Positions 1-8,431 of a stretch of 57,255 bases of DNA are shown in pieces (positions within the stretch are counted from its first letter, which is position 1; every line of letters starts with the position of its first letter). The stretch covers positions 1 through 57,255 of the forward strand of contig NZ_BCLE01000042.1 of the NCBI RefSeq assembly GCF_001431045.1. The letters are read 5' to 3'. The notes below the pieces were generated by a model. That model was given only the letters and a program-made list of their open reading frames with translations. It ran no database searches and was not told the DNA's origin. The DNA is from Streptococcus orisasini. GTDB lineage: Bacteria > Bacillota > Bacilli > Lactobacillales > Streptococcaceae. Both the position numbers and the translations under genes were made by a program.

Positions 1-18
1 TATTTTTTTGGGTGAAAG

Positions 19-969
19 ATGAAAGAACATAAGACATTTAATCAACAACTAGCTATCCTCCGTAAACGTGGTATGACTGTTCCTAAAGATGGGAGACCTA
101 AACGATTTTTAGAACAAGAGAATTACTATAATGTCATCAATGGGTATAAGGATTTATTTTTAAAAAAAGATGCCAATAATCGCCCCATTGTACCAGAAAA
201 ATATTTAGATGGCACGCATTTTAATGAATTGCGAGACCTTTTCTTGTTTGATAGAGAATTACGTTCCCTATTTTTAAAATATCTTCTGATTTTTGAGAAC
301 TCATTGAAAACAACAGTTGCTCATACATTTACACAAGAATATCCTAAAAAGAATGCCTATCTTGATATTGATAACTTTGTGGACGATGCTCCTAAGAAGG
401 TGCTCCAGCAGATTTCGATTCTTACGAAAACGATTCATGATAAGGTGGATAAAACGGGGGCTGTTAAACATTACATAGAAGAGTACGGTGAGGTTCCGCT
501 GTGGGTTCTAGTAAATTTTTTAACCATAGGTAATATTGCGCATTTTTATAACATTTTGACCGATTCAATGAAAAATAGAATTGCCAAATTTTACGGTAAT
601 AAATATAATAAACAGTATTCAGGGAATAATTTACGAATAAGCAGTCACGATTTTGAATCTATCTTAAAAGCCGTTAATCTTGCTAGGAATATTTGTGCTC
701 ACGATGAACGACTCTACAATGTTAATCTTAGAAATATACGGTTAGTAAATATTGCTTCCTATTACAATATTAAGAACTATGATAATAAGCGTTTAGTTGT
801 TATCATCCTATTTTTAAAAGTAGTATTGGATAAATCATACTTTAAAACGTTTTTCAGCGATTTTATTAAACTGTGTAAAAGATACGAAAAGCAATTTCAG
901 ACAGTTACTTTTTCTAAAATTCTTAGTGTTATGGGAATGGATTTGAAAGAATTGCAAAATAACCTTTAA
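19..969 (+). CDS. Abi_2 family (AbiD/AbiF-type) abortive-infection HEPN protein
   Basis: A 316-residue protein of the Abi_2 family, lactococcal AbiD/AbiF-like proteins that abort phage infection. The N-terminus has the family's typical opening (about residues 5-45, FLEQENYYNVINGYK) and the C-terminal half carries the HEPN ribonuclease signature R-x4-H as R223-NICA-H228. Length is normal for the family, so it looks intact. The start at 19 follows GGGTGAAAG. The next gene begins 27 nt downstream and encodes a Panacea-domain protein, which suggests a toxin-antitoxin-like pair with this protein as the toxic RNase. Some AbiF relatives are reported to work with a small RNA; only 18 bases upstream are visible, so that cannot be judged. 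The family call is firm; the activity is inferred. Confidence 0.85.
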   Translation: MKEHKTFNQQLAILRKRGMTVPKDGRPKRFLEQENYYNVINGYKDLFLKKDANNRPIVPEKYLDGTHFNELRDLFLFDRELRSLFLKYLLIFENSLKTTVAHTFTQEYPKKNAYLDIDNFVDDAPKKVLQQISILTKTIHDKVDKTGAVKHYIEEYGEVPLWVLVNFLTIGNIAHFYNILTDSMKNRIAKFYGNKYNKQYSGNNLRISSHDFESILKAVNLARNICAHDERLYNVNLRNIRLVNIASYYNIKNYDNKRLVVIILFLKVVLDKSYFKTFFSDFIKLCKRYEKQFQTVTFSKILSVMGMDLKELQNNL

Positions 970-996
970 AATAAGCTTACTTTGAAGTAGTATATC

Positions 997-1992
997 ATGG
1001 CAGAAAAAAGAGTCTTTTGTGAACATTGTTTAGATGATGTGACCTATCATGTTGAAGAACGCGAGTTCACGCGGAAATTAAAAGGAAAAAATTATACTTT
1101 TAAGGGTCGTGAAGCTCTTTGCGATAACTGTAACAGGCCTGTTTTTGTTGAAGAAATTGATAATGCTAACAGAACAGCTCTTTATGCTTCTTTTAAAAAG
1201 GAAAACGATATTATTTCTATTGCTGAAATTAAAGCTATTCTTAAAAAATATAATATTGGAGCTAAGCCTTTATCAGAGCTTTTAGGCTGGGGAATTAATA
1301 CCGTTCCTAGGTATTTAAAGGGGGATATTCCTAAAGCAGACTATTCAGCTAAGCTTCGTAGGATTGCTGCTGAGCCTGATTATTTTTTGTCCCTCTTAAA
1401 AGATGCATCTGATATTTTAAAACCGATAGCTTATGAGAAAAGCATGAGAGCTGCCGAGGAAGCGATCAAAGCAGGAGGAGTAGATAAAGAATCTTTAGCA
1501 GCGGATTATCTACTGTCTAAAAATAATGAGATAACTCCTCTGGCTCTGCAAAAACTGCTTTACTATGTTCAGGGCTTTTTTTATGCTTTTACTGGAGAAT
1601 TCATGTTCGAGAGTGATTGTGAAAGCTGGGTGCACGGACCTGTATACAGAGATATTTATAATAAATATCAAGAATTTGGCAGAAATCCGATTGTTTCAGA
1701 AAAGAGTTATGATTTCAGTAGTTATTTCACTTCTCAGGAAATGCAGCTGCTGGACAGTATTATCAAGCATCTCAGTGTTTATAATGGTAAGGTATTGGAG
1801 AAATTCACTCATGAGGAAAGTCCTTGGCTGTTGGCTCGAGGAGATTTAAGAGAAGATGAGCCTTCCACTAATATTATTGAAAAGGAAATGATTGCTGATT
1901 TCTTTACCAAAGTCAAAGAAAAATATAATATGCTTACAGTAGATGATTTGTCGGCTTATACCAAAGCAAGGTTTGCTAGTCTTAGTTTTTAA
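997..1992 (+). CDS. Zinc-finger/HTH protein with Panacea (DUF4065, SocA-like) antitoxin domain
   Basis: A 331-residue three-part protein. Residues 1-60 carry two CxxC pairs (C8/C11 and C42/C45), a MqsA-type zinc finger. Residues about 72-130 form a helix-turn-helix (LSELLGWGINTVPRYLKG). Residues about 165-300 match the Panacea/DUF4065 domain, with LQKLLYYVQGFFYAF and WVHGPVY typical. Panacea proteins are antitoxins of many different toxins, and the zinc finger plus HTH suggests it also represses its own operon. It lies 27 nt after the Abi_2 gene, with no obvious Shine-Dalgarno before its ATG, which would fit translational coupling. It probably neutralises the upstream HEPN protein; the pairing is inferred from context. 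Confidence 0.8.
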   Translation: MAEKRVFCEHCLDDVTYHVEEREFTRKLKGKNYTFKGREALCDNCNRPVFVEEIDNANRTALYASFKKENDIISIAEIKAILKKYNIGAKPLSELLGWGINTVPRYLKGDIPKADYSAKLRRIAAEPDYFLSLLKDASDILKPIAYEKSMRAAEEAIKAGGVDKESLAADYLLSKNNEITPLALQKLLYYVQGFFYAFTGEFMFESDCESWVHGPVYRDIYNKYQEFGRNPIVSEKSYDFSSYFTSQEMQLLDSIIKHLSVYNGKVLEKFTHEESPWLLARGDLREDEPSTNIIEKEMIADFFTKVKEKYNMLTVDDLSAYTKARFASLSF

Positions 1993-2061
1993 ACTGTTTA
2001 TACAAATTCATCTGCTATGACATTGCCGGCAGAAATTCGCTGATAGAAAAGAGGAAAAACT

Positions 2062-3025
2062 ATGTCTGTTAAGCAAAAGGGAAAACGGTCCAAACTAAGA
2101 AAATGGCTGGCTGCAAGTATGATTATTGTGAGCGGTTTCTTGTTAGTCAGTTTGATGATTTATGCTGTTACGGATTTTTTGCCTAAAGATGCTTCGCCTA
2201 TGCAGATGAAAGTGTTGGTCATTGCTATAATGGCTTTTCTGCCTTTTAATATGCTGATTAGCGCTGTTTTTATGCTCAAGTATCAAAAGATTTTAAAAAA
2301 GATTCTGCTAACCTGTCTGGCTTCTGTTATGACAGTGATCATTATCTTTCTTGTTACTGTTTTTACTATAAAATCAGATGTTTCTGATATGCCTCAGTCC
2401 CTTGGTGTCCGCTCTACTCAGTCATCCAATCAGTCAGTAAATAGACATAAAGAACGGAAAAAATCATCTGAAAATGGTCGCTGGTACTCAACTGAAAGCG
2501 AGGCTTTGAATCATTTTAAGGAAACAAAGGGATAAAGATTTCTTTTACATTAAAGACTTAGGAGATACTGTCCATTATTTTTATACTTCCAGCAAATCAA
2601 AGAACTTTACAGTATATGCGCTGGAGATGAAAGACGGTAAATATTTTAAACCTGCTGCGGAAGAATATTTTATAAAAGATTACTTAGATGATCCTTACTT
2701 ATATGACTGTGATGATGCTGCCTGTGATAGTATTTCTGAAGAACACATCTTTAAATATATGCAGGGAGCAAATGTTTCAGCCATGGCAGAGCAGGACTTA
2801 TACTTTGGTAGATGGCACAATAAAAAAGAAGTCAAGAGTTTAACGATTTTAGGTCAACACCCAGATGAAATCATCCCTGTCAAATCTGGAAAGAGGATTG
2901 ATTATTTTTGGATTATGGAAAGTTCAGAGATCACCAAATCGCTTAAAGAATTTAACTTTTCCAAATTTACCTACCGCAAATTGGCTAAGCACTTGCAGAT
3001 TAAGTACACCAAATCACAAAATTAG
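2062..3025 (+). pseudogene. Frameshifted hypothetical membrane protein
   Basis: Two frames read as one broken gene. The first (2062-2535) gives 157 residues with about three membrane helices and a Ser-rich, basic tail. The second frame is open from just after a stop at 2507-2509 to 3025 and encodes a soluble acidic domain (YIKDLGDTVHYFY...; SLTILGQHPDEIIPVK). The frames must switch between 2510 and 2535, around AAACAAAGGG, so a single-base indel would restore about 320 residues. The ATG at 2627 lacks a ribosome-binding site. I do not recognise the family. It could be a true pseudogene, a sequencing error in a homopolymer, or two genes. Confidence 0.6.
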
Positions 3026-3054
3026 CAGATAGGTTGAAGTTTAACAGACACACA

Positions 3055-3137
3055 TAAAAAATGACTAAAGCTGGCTGTTCTTTAAATTGGATTTTTAGTT
3101 TCCAACTTAGAGAAGCCGTTCAGCTTCAGTCATTTTT
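3055..3137. terminator. Bidirectional terminator downstream of maeE
   Basis: AAAAATGACT plus AAGCTG at 3056-3073 pair with CAGCTT plus AGTCATTTTT at 3121-3137, with A and T tracts at either end. It can end maeE on the minus strand and the broken gene on the plus strand. The loop is long. Confidence 0.6.
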
Positions 3138-3180
3138 GTTTTATTTTAAACAGCTGCTAAAGGTTCATGAGGCCGTGCTT

Positions 3181-4350
3181 CTATTGTGTGGCACTTTCTC
3201 TGACAGCGGCTGCCACTGTTTTGGCTACACCTTCTTGGAAGGCGTCTGGGATGATGTTAGTCGGGCTGAGTTCGGCATCCGGAATAAGGTCAGCAATGCC
3301 GTGTGCTGCGGCAATCTGCATGTCAATGGTAATCTTTCTGGCTCGGGCATCTAAGGCGCCGCGGAAGATTCCTGGAAAGGCTAAGACATTGTTGATTTGA
3401 TTTGGAAAATCACTGCGGCCTGTTCCGACAATATAAGCTCCGCCTGCGATAGCTTCATCAGGGAAAATTTCAGGGACTGGGTTAGCCATGGCAAAGATAA
3501 CTGGCTTGTCTGCCATTTCTTTGATCCATTCCTTTTTGAGGACACCCGGTGCAGAGACCCCGATGAAAATGTCTGCACCTTTAAGGGCTGTCTGTAAGTC
3601 ACCTGAGAGATGCTTACGGTTGGTAACCTTGGCAATATCGGCATGGTGGGCAGGAAGGCTGCTGTCTTCTTCGTTGATGATACCTGTACGGTCTACAACA
3701 GTAATATGTTTGGCGCCGGCGGCTAAGAACTTACGCGTGATGGATAAACCGGCGGATCCTCCTCCGTTAACAACGATTTTGACCTCATCAAGGGTCTTGC
3801 CAATCAGTTTCAAACTGTTAAAGGCAGCTGCCAGAACGATAATAGCTGTCCCGTGCTGGTCATCATGGAAGACCGGAATAGGGCATTCTTCAATGAGGCG
3901 CTGTTCGATTTCAAAACAGCGCGGTGCACTAATATCTTCCAGATTAATACCGCCGAAAGTTGGAGCGATGGCTTTAACTGTTGCGATAATTTCTTCGGTA
4001 TCCTGCGTATCAAGAACAATTGGCACTGCATCAACATCGGCGAAGCGTTTGAAGAGTGCCGCCTTACCTTCTATGACTGGCATAGCGGCTTCTGCGCCGA
4101 TATTTCCCAGCCCCAGAACGGCTGAGCCGTCGCTGACTACTGCAACGGTATTTTTCTTAGTTGTCAATTCGTAGGCCAGTTCCTTGTTTTCTGCAATAGC
4201 TGATGAAACTGCCGCAACACCTGGTGTATAGGCGATGCTCAAATCTTTTTTGTCTTCGACTTTGACCTTAGAAATCACTTCTAATTTTCCGCCCTTTTCT
4301 CTTGCCTGCTGCAAGGCTAATTCTCTAACATCTTCATTTGCCATATTCAT
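3181..4350 (-). CDS. maeE: NAD-dependent malic enzyme (oxaloacetate-decarboxylating)
   Basis: A 389-residue malic enzyme that oxidatively decarboxylates L-malate to pyruvate and CO2 with reduction of NAD(P)+, in the cytoplasm. Signatures seen: SIAYTPGVA near residue 40, SDGSAVLGLGNIG near 75, FHDDQHGTAI near 160 (metal and substrate site) and the nucleotide fold VNGGGSAG near 190. The short bacterial length is normal. The start at 4350 is preceded by GAGGAG at proper spacing. It lies 30 nt after maeP on the same strand and diverges from maeKR, the known MaeP/MaeE/MaeK/MaeR arrangement of lactic acid bacteria, so malate induction through MaeR is expected. This is the malate fermentation route, distinct from a malolactic enzyme. 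Confidence 0.95.
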   Translation of the reverse strand: MNMANEDVRELALQQAREKGGKLEVISKVKVEDKKDLSIAYTPGVAAVSSAIAENKELAYELTTKKNTVAVVSDGSAVLGLGNIGAEAAMPVIEGKAALFKRFADVDAVPIVLDTQDTEEIIATVKAIAPTFGGINLEDISAPRCFEIEQRLIEECPIPVFHDDQHGTAIIVLAAAFNSLKLIGKTLDEVKIVVNGGGSAGLSITRKFLAAGAKHITVVDRTGIINEEDSSLPAHHADIAKVTNRKHLSGDLQTALKGADIFIGVSAPGVLKKEWIKEMADKPVIFAMANPVPEIFPDEAIAGGAYIVGTGRSDFPNQINNVLAFPGIFRGALDARARKITIDMQIAAAHGIADLIPDAELSPTNIIPDAFQEGVAKTVAAAVRESATQ

Positions 4351-4380
4351 TTCTCCTCTTTTCTATTTTTTGTTGAATCA

Positions 4381-5700
4381 TTAAAAGATAATCCGTAAGA
4401 TAGCAGTCATGGTAATAACAGTGATGGCTCCGCCAAGACGCGTTGCTACTTGGGCAAAAGGCATGAGATTCATGCGCTCTGCCGTGCTTAAGATGGCAAC
4501 ATCACCTGTACCGCCCATACCGCTTTGACAGGCCGAAATAATAGCGGCTTCAATAGGATACATGTTCATAAAACGGGCTACGAAAAATCCTACTGAAATA
4601 ACGGTGAAGACAACGCTGATAACAATGATAAAGTAAGGTAGGGTAAGAACCCCGACAACATCCTTCAAAGGAATATAAAGAAGACCAAGCCCCGCCATCA
4701 AAGGGTAGGTGAAGTTGCCTGAGATAAATTTGTAAAGCTGCTTAGCACCGTGCTGTGTTTCTGCTGGAATGACGTTGAGATATTTGAGAGCGGCAGCAGC
4801 AACAATCATCAGCACTGGTCCCGGAAAACCTGTAAGATGCTGTAGCAGATAACCGACAATGAATAAGGTACAGGCTGTCAGAACCCCGGCTCCCATTTTT
4901 TTGATGTCAAGCGGTCCGGAATTGTCCTTGAGAGCATCAGCCATATCGTCTTGAGAGTTGAGCCGCACCAGCTGCCCTTGGCCTGAAAGGTCCGGACGCC
5001 GCTCACCCCAGCGTGACAGAATAGCAGTACACATAATAGCAAAGAAGTTGCCGACAATCGTTGCCGGAATCAGCTGAGCAACCAGCTGCTCGCTTCCCAT
5101 GCCAGTAATCGCACTGTAACCAAGCGACAGCGGAAGAATACCTTCGCCGATTCCTCCAGCCAGAACGGGTGTGACAATGAAGAACAGGGTATGTTTCCAG
5201 TCTTGTCCTAGCAAAACACCTACCAGCGTACCGACAGCCATGGCGCAGATCATTCCTAACATCATAGGAATAATCATTCGCATCAGTCCCTGCACCAAAA
5301 TTTTACGATTCATTCCCAGAATGCTGCCGCAGACTAAACAGGCAATGTAAAAGTATAAAAAGTTAGCCTGCTTCATCAAAATATCAGCAGAATCCAAAAC
5401 ATTTTTATTTACCAGATTCAAAAACACTAAAATGGATGGCATCAGCAATGAAAAAATTGCCGGTCCGCCAAAGTTTTTCAAAACCGGAATATTGGCACCG
5501 AGGGTTCCCAGTAACCAGCCCAAAGTCAGAATAACAGCAAAGCCGCCCAGCATATTGACGGGGAGCTGCTGCAGCAGGGCTGTTATTAATATAATGAGAG
5601 ATAAGACGGCGTAGACAGGCAGAGGAACAGAACCGACACGGCGGCTCATCCATTTTTCCCATACCGTTGGAGACGTTTCAGCTGTTTTCTCTTTTGCCAT
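4381..5700 (-). CDS. maeP: Malate permease, 2-hydroxycarboxylate transporter family
   Basis: A 439-residue membrane protein of the 2-hydroxycarboxylate transporter (CitS/MaeP) family, with about 11 hydrophobic segments. Characteristic sequences include GGIGEGILPLS and SACQSGMGGTGDVAIL, matching the GGxG substrate loops of the family. It imports malate with H+ or Na+ for MaeE, whose gene follows 30 nt later. The start at 5700 is preceded by AGGAGGAG. A TATAAT lies about 35 bp upstream on the minus strand, near tandem repeats that probably bind MaeR. Confidence 0.93.
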   Translation of the reverse strand: MAKEKTAETSPTVWEKWMSRRVGSVPLPVYAVLSLIILITALLQQLPVNMLGGFAVILTLGWLLGTLGANIPVLKNFGGPAIFSLLMPSILVFLNLVNKNVLDSADILMKQANFLYFYIACLVCGSILGMNRKILVQGLMRMIIPMMLGMICAMAVGTLVGVLLGQDWKHTLFFIVTPVLAGGIGEGILPLSLGYSAITGMGSEQLVAQLIPATIVGNFFAIMCTAILSRWGERRPDLSGQGQLVRLNSQDDMADALKDNSGPLDIKKMGAGVLTACTLFIVGYLLQHLTGFPGPVLMIVAAAALKYLNVIPAETQHGAKQLYKFISGNFTYPLMAGLGLLYIPLKDVVGVLTLPYFIIVISVVFTVISVGFFVARFMNMYPIEAAIISACQSGMGGTGDVAILSTAERMNLMPFAQVATRLGGAITVITMTAILRIIF

Positions 5701-5734
5701 AAGTTTCTCCTCCTAATTGATTGGAATTACCCTC

Positions 5735-5740
5735 ATTATA
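5735..5740 (-). promoter_or_regulatory. maePE promoter, -10 element
   Basis: On the minus strand TATAAT occupies 5740 to 5735, with only a weak TTAAGT-like -35 at 17 nt. A weak -35 overlapping the direct repeats fits an activator-dependent promoter. Confidence 0.55.
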
Positions 5741-5758
5741 GAGAAAATGTTTTTTGAA

Positions 5759-5785
5759 CTTAAGATTATTTAAGTAATTTAAGTA
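5759..5785. promoter_or_regulatory. Candidate MaeR binding repeats
   Basis: CTTAAG is followed by two perfect tandem copies of ATTTAAGTA (5768-5776 and 5777-5785). AT-rich direct repeats containing TTTAA resemble the sites described for MaeR of lactic acid bacteria. They lie between the divergent maeP and maeK promoters and abut the maeP -35 region. Binding is inferred. Confidence 0.55.
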
Positions 5786-5826
5786 AGTCAACTTTTTTAA
5801 GGTCAGCTGCCGCTTGGCGGATATGG

Positions 5827-5832
5827 TATAAT
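5827..5832 (+). promoter_or_regulatory. maeKR promoter, -10 element
   Basis: TATAAT at 5827-5832 lies in a TATGGTATAAT context. No clear TTGACA stands 17 nt upstream. Transcription would start near 5839, leaving an unusually long leader of about 190 nt before maeK. Confidence 0.55.
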
Positions 5833-5849
5833 AATGGACAAATATAAGG

Positions 5850-5921
5850 AGAGCAAGGGGACGTTGCTGCTTGAACTGCAGGGGATAGGAAACTCAAGCA
5901 TTCATTTGCCGGCCTTGTTCT
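5850..5921 (+). promoter_or_regulatory. Foldable 5' leader of maeK
   Basis: A 9-bp outer stem (AGAGCAAGG at 5850-5858 with CCTTGTTCT at 5913-5921, one G-U) encloses a 7-bp hairpin (TGCTTGA at 5868-5874 with TCAAGCA at 5894-5900). It sits between the maeK promoter and start codon. I recognise no known riboswitch class, and no terminator follows, so any control would act on translation or RNA stability. Confidence 0.4.
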
Positions 5922-6031
5922 GCCTTATGAAATGTAGTTAATGAAAAGGCACAGAAAAACTGGGAAATTTAAAGATATTTGCCTTATCAGGTGCCTGTCG
6001 GTTAAGCAATCCGAGAATAGGAGATTTGAGC

Positions 6032-7570
6032 ATGAAGAAGGGACTGACTCTCAGAAATTTATTGACCATGGTCTTTATCCTGATGCTGCTGATGATGGCT
6101 TCTTTATTCTATGGACTGACACTCTACCAGCATTCGCAGCTCATTCGCCACCAGCAAGAAGAGCTCTTGCTTTCTGTGGGCCGTCAGCTGGCTCTTGACC
6201 CCCAAATCAAAACAGCTCTTTTAACCAAGGATAAAGATGAAAGAGCAGAAGTCTATACGCAGAAAATTGCAGCTATCCACCGTTTAGATTTTGTAGTAGT
6301 GATGGATATGCGTGGGATTCGCTTAACCCATCCTGATAGGAGCAAAATCGGCAAACACTTTGAAGGAGGCGACGAACGTCCAGCCCTTAAAGGGAAAACA
6401 GTCATTTCGGTCAGTCAGGGCAGCCTTGGCAAATCCTTGCGCGGCTTTGTCCCTATATATGCGGATAATGCTAAGAAAAAACAAATCGGTGTTGTAGCCT
6501 TGGGAATTAAGGTTCATTCACTGAGCACGCTTATCAGAACCTCGCGACAGGGGTATTCATTGGCTCTGTTTTTAAGTATTATGGTGGGATTTGCTGCTGC
6601 AACAGGTCTGGCCTTTTATCTCAAAAGACAGCTCCTCAATTTGGAACCGCGAGAGCTTTCCCGTCTTTTTGAAGAGCGCAATGCCATGCTGGATCAGACC
6701 AAGGATGCCATCATCGTTATTGATCTTGGGTATAAGATCAGCTTGGCCAATATTGCTGCTGAAGAGCTTTATCGAAAGAGCAGCGGACAAGATGACAGTT
6801 TGCTGCAAAAGCCTGTTGATCAGTTGATAACGGATTTTTCAGCAGACATGTTAAAAGATAAAAAAGAGCAAGTCTATCGTCAAAAGGGTCAGGATTATAT
6901 CTTTTCTTCCGCTCCTATTGAGGTCAGCGGCAAGCTGATTGGCTGGATTATTTTTTTGCGAAATGCGACTGAATCTTTTTTGATTATGGATCAGCTGGCC
7001 AATACCACAGCTTATGCCTCTTCGCTTCAGGCGCAGACTCACGAATTTGTCAACCGTCTTCATGTTATCTATGGTTTGGCTGATCTCAATGCTTACGAGG
7101 AGCTGAAAATTTATTTAGAAGATATTTTGACGCCAGACAAGGAGTTTGCCCACCAACTGTCCTTTTTAGTTCAAAATCCTCAGATTGCGGGTTTTCTAAA
7201 TGGTGAACGCCAGAAATTTACTGAGCGCAAAATACCGTTCTTGGTTGAAATTTCACCCAAAATTCCGGCCAATGAAAACGAGACAGAAACCAAGGCTTTA
7301 ATCAATGTTTACCGCTACATTCACCATGTTCTATTGCAGCTGGTACTGCAGGGAAATCTTTCCCTAACAATCCACTATGAAGACAATCAACTGATGACCA
7401 AGTATTTTCTAACCCTGCCGCAGGATCAACAAGAACAGCTGCAGAATCAGTTCGACAATCATTTTTTCAAGCAGATGCTCAAGGAAAATCAGGCAGAGTT
7501 CGACATGCAAGCAGAAGGTGACCTTATTCAGCTTGTCTTAGTATTGCCTTACAAGGAGGGAAATGTATGA
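6032..7570 (+). CDS. maeK: Sensor histidine kinase of the malate system, CitA/DcuS family
   Basis: About 512 residues. A membrane helix (about 10-33), an extracellular Cache-like sensor, a second helix (about 175-197), a PAS domain (about 215-310) and a SPOB-type phosphoacceptor region, with His in QTHEFVNRLH near residue 337. The C-terminal third should be an ATPase, but I cannot find the usual N, G1 or G2 boxes: YRYIHHVLLQLVLQGN stands where the N box is expected and no DxGxG follows. I chose ATG 6032 (after ATAGGAG) over an in-frame TTG at 6026. It overlaps maeR by 4 nt (ATGA), so the two are translationally coupled. It should sense external malate. Confidence 0.88.
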   Translation: MKKGLTLRNLLTMVFILMLLMMASLFYGLTLYQHSQLIRHQQEELLLSVGRQLALDPQIKTALLTKDKDERAEVYTQKIAAIHRLDFVVVMDMRGIRLTHPDRSKIGKHFEGGDERPALKGKTVISVSQGSLGKSLRGFVPIYADNAKKKQIGVVALGIKVHSLSTLIRTSRQGYSLALFLSIMVGFAAATGLAFYLKRQLLNLEPRELSRLFEERNAMLDQTKDAIIVIDLGYKISLANIAAEELYRKSSGQDDSLLQKPVDQLITDFSADMLKDKKEQVYRQKGQDYIFSSAPIEVSGKLIGWIIFLRNATESFLIMDQLANTTAYASSLQAQTHEFVNRLHVIYGLADLNAYEELKIYLEDILTPDKEFAHQLSFLVQNPQIAGFLNGERQKFTERKIPFLVEISPKIPANENETETKALINVYRYIHHVLLQLVLQGNLSLTIHYEDNQLMTKYFLTLPQDQQEQLQNQFDNHFFKQMLKENQAEFDMQAEGDLIQLVLVLPYKEGNV

Positions 7571-8238
7571 ATGTACTCATTATAGAAGACGATCCCATGG
7601 TAGAATTTATCCATCGCAACTATCTGGAAAAGGGAGGGCAATTTGATAATATTTACTCTGCTAATTCTCTGAAAGATGCTGAGGAACTTCTTGAAAAACG
7701 TGAGATTGCTTTGATATTGCTGGATGTTCACTTGCGAGATGGCAGCGGTTTGGATTTACTCAGAGACCTTCGCAAGCGCAGCAGCAACAGCGATGTCATT
7801 CTAATCACAGCCGCCAATGAAGCCCAAACCGTTAAGGAAGGGCTTCACTTAGGTGTGGTTGATTACTTGATCAAACCCTTTACTAATCAGCGTTTCCAGC
7901 AAAGCATCAATCTCTTTCTCAGACAAATGACCAACTTGAACGAAGCCACTGTGGAGCAGGCACAGATTGACCAGCTTGTAAGCAGCAAGGCCGATACTCC
8001 CCAAAATACAGCAGAACTTGACAAGGGACTTTCTTTAGAGACCCTGAGCAAAATAAAAACAGCCATCTTGGAACTCCCCGCTCCCTTTACCGTTCAGGAG
8101 CTGGCCGACTGCTGTCAGATTTCGCATGTTACCATCCGCAAATATATCTCTTATTTGGAAGAGCGCCACTATCTTAAAAGCCATACTGTCTATACTAAGG
8201 TCGGCCGTCCCTACAAAGTGTTTGAAAGGCAAACATAA
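7567..8238 (+). CDS. maeR: Response regulator of the malate system, CitB/DcuR family
   Basis: A 223-residue regulator. The receiver domain (1-120) has the acidic pair E7/D8-D9, phosphoacceptor D53 in LLDVHL, T82 and K103 in LIKPF. The C-terminal 60 residues hold a helix-turn-helix (FTVQELADCCQISHVTIRKYI) typical of CitB-type regulators. It is co-translated with maeK through an ATGA overlap and probably activates the divergent maePE operon. Confidence 0.92.
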   Translation: MNVLIIEDDPMVEFIHRNYLEKGGQFDNIYSANSLKDAEELLEKREIALILLDVHLRDGSGLDLLRDLRKRSSNSDVILITAANEAQTVKEGLHLGVVDYLIKPFTNQRFQQSINLFLRQMTNLNEATVEQAQIDQLVSSKADTPQNTAELDKGLSLETLSKIKTAILELPAPFTVQELADCCQISHVTIRKYISYLEERHYLKSHTVYTKVGRPYKVFERQT

Positions 8239-8299
8239 CATTTTTGTTAGCAAGCTCATTCGCAGTGGCAAGGAAAAGTAGTAATCTTGTTTGAAATGC

Positions 8300-8316
8300 C
8301 TTAAGATTATTTTAAG
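8300..8316 (+). promoter_or_regulatory. MaeR-box-like sequence downstream of maeR
   Basis: CTTAAGATTATTTTAAG differs by one T insertion from CTTAAGATTATTTAAG at 5759-5774 in the maeP-maeK control region. A TATAAT lies 15 nt further on at 8332-8337, and then a terminator-like hairpin. This would allow a short regulated RNA of about 85 nt. Confidence 0.35.
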
Positions 8317-8365
8317 TCTTCTTTGTTATCTTATAATTATCTTAAAACTTTTCCATAAATTTCCT

Positions 8366-8431
8366 AAAAAGAGAGCAAGACAGAAACTATGATTTTTTTG
8401 AAATCAATGTTGCTGTTTCGCTCTTTTTTTG
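8366..8431 (+). terminator. Terminator downstream of maeR
   Basis: Imperfect long stem AAAAAGAGAGCAAGACAG paired with CTGTTTCGCTC, ending in TTTTTTT, with an inner GATTT/AAATC hairpin. The A-rich left arm could also terminate the convergent phosphatase gene. Confidence 0.6.

Noticed and set aside
3488..4174. 228-codon plus-strand reading frame over maeE
   Set aside because: It lies fully antisense to the well-supported maeE gene, shows low-complexity translation and no ribosome site.
4381..5700. Citrate permease of a citrate fermentation cluster
   Set aside because: No citrate lyase or oxaloacetate decarboxylase genes are present, while a malic enzyme gene and the mae two-component genes are adjacent.
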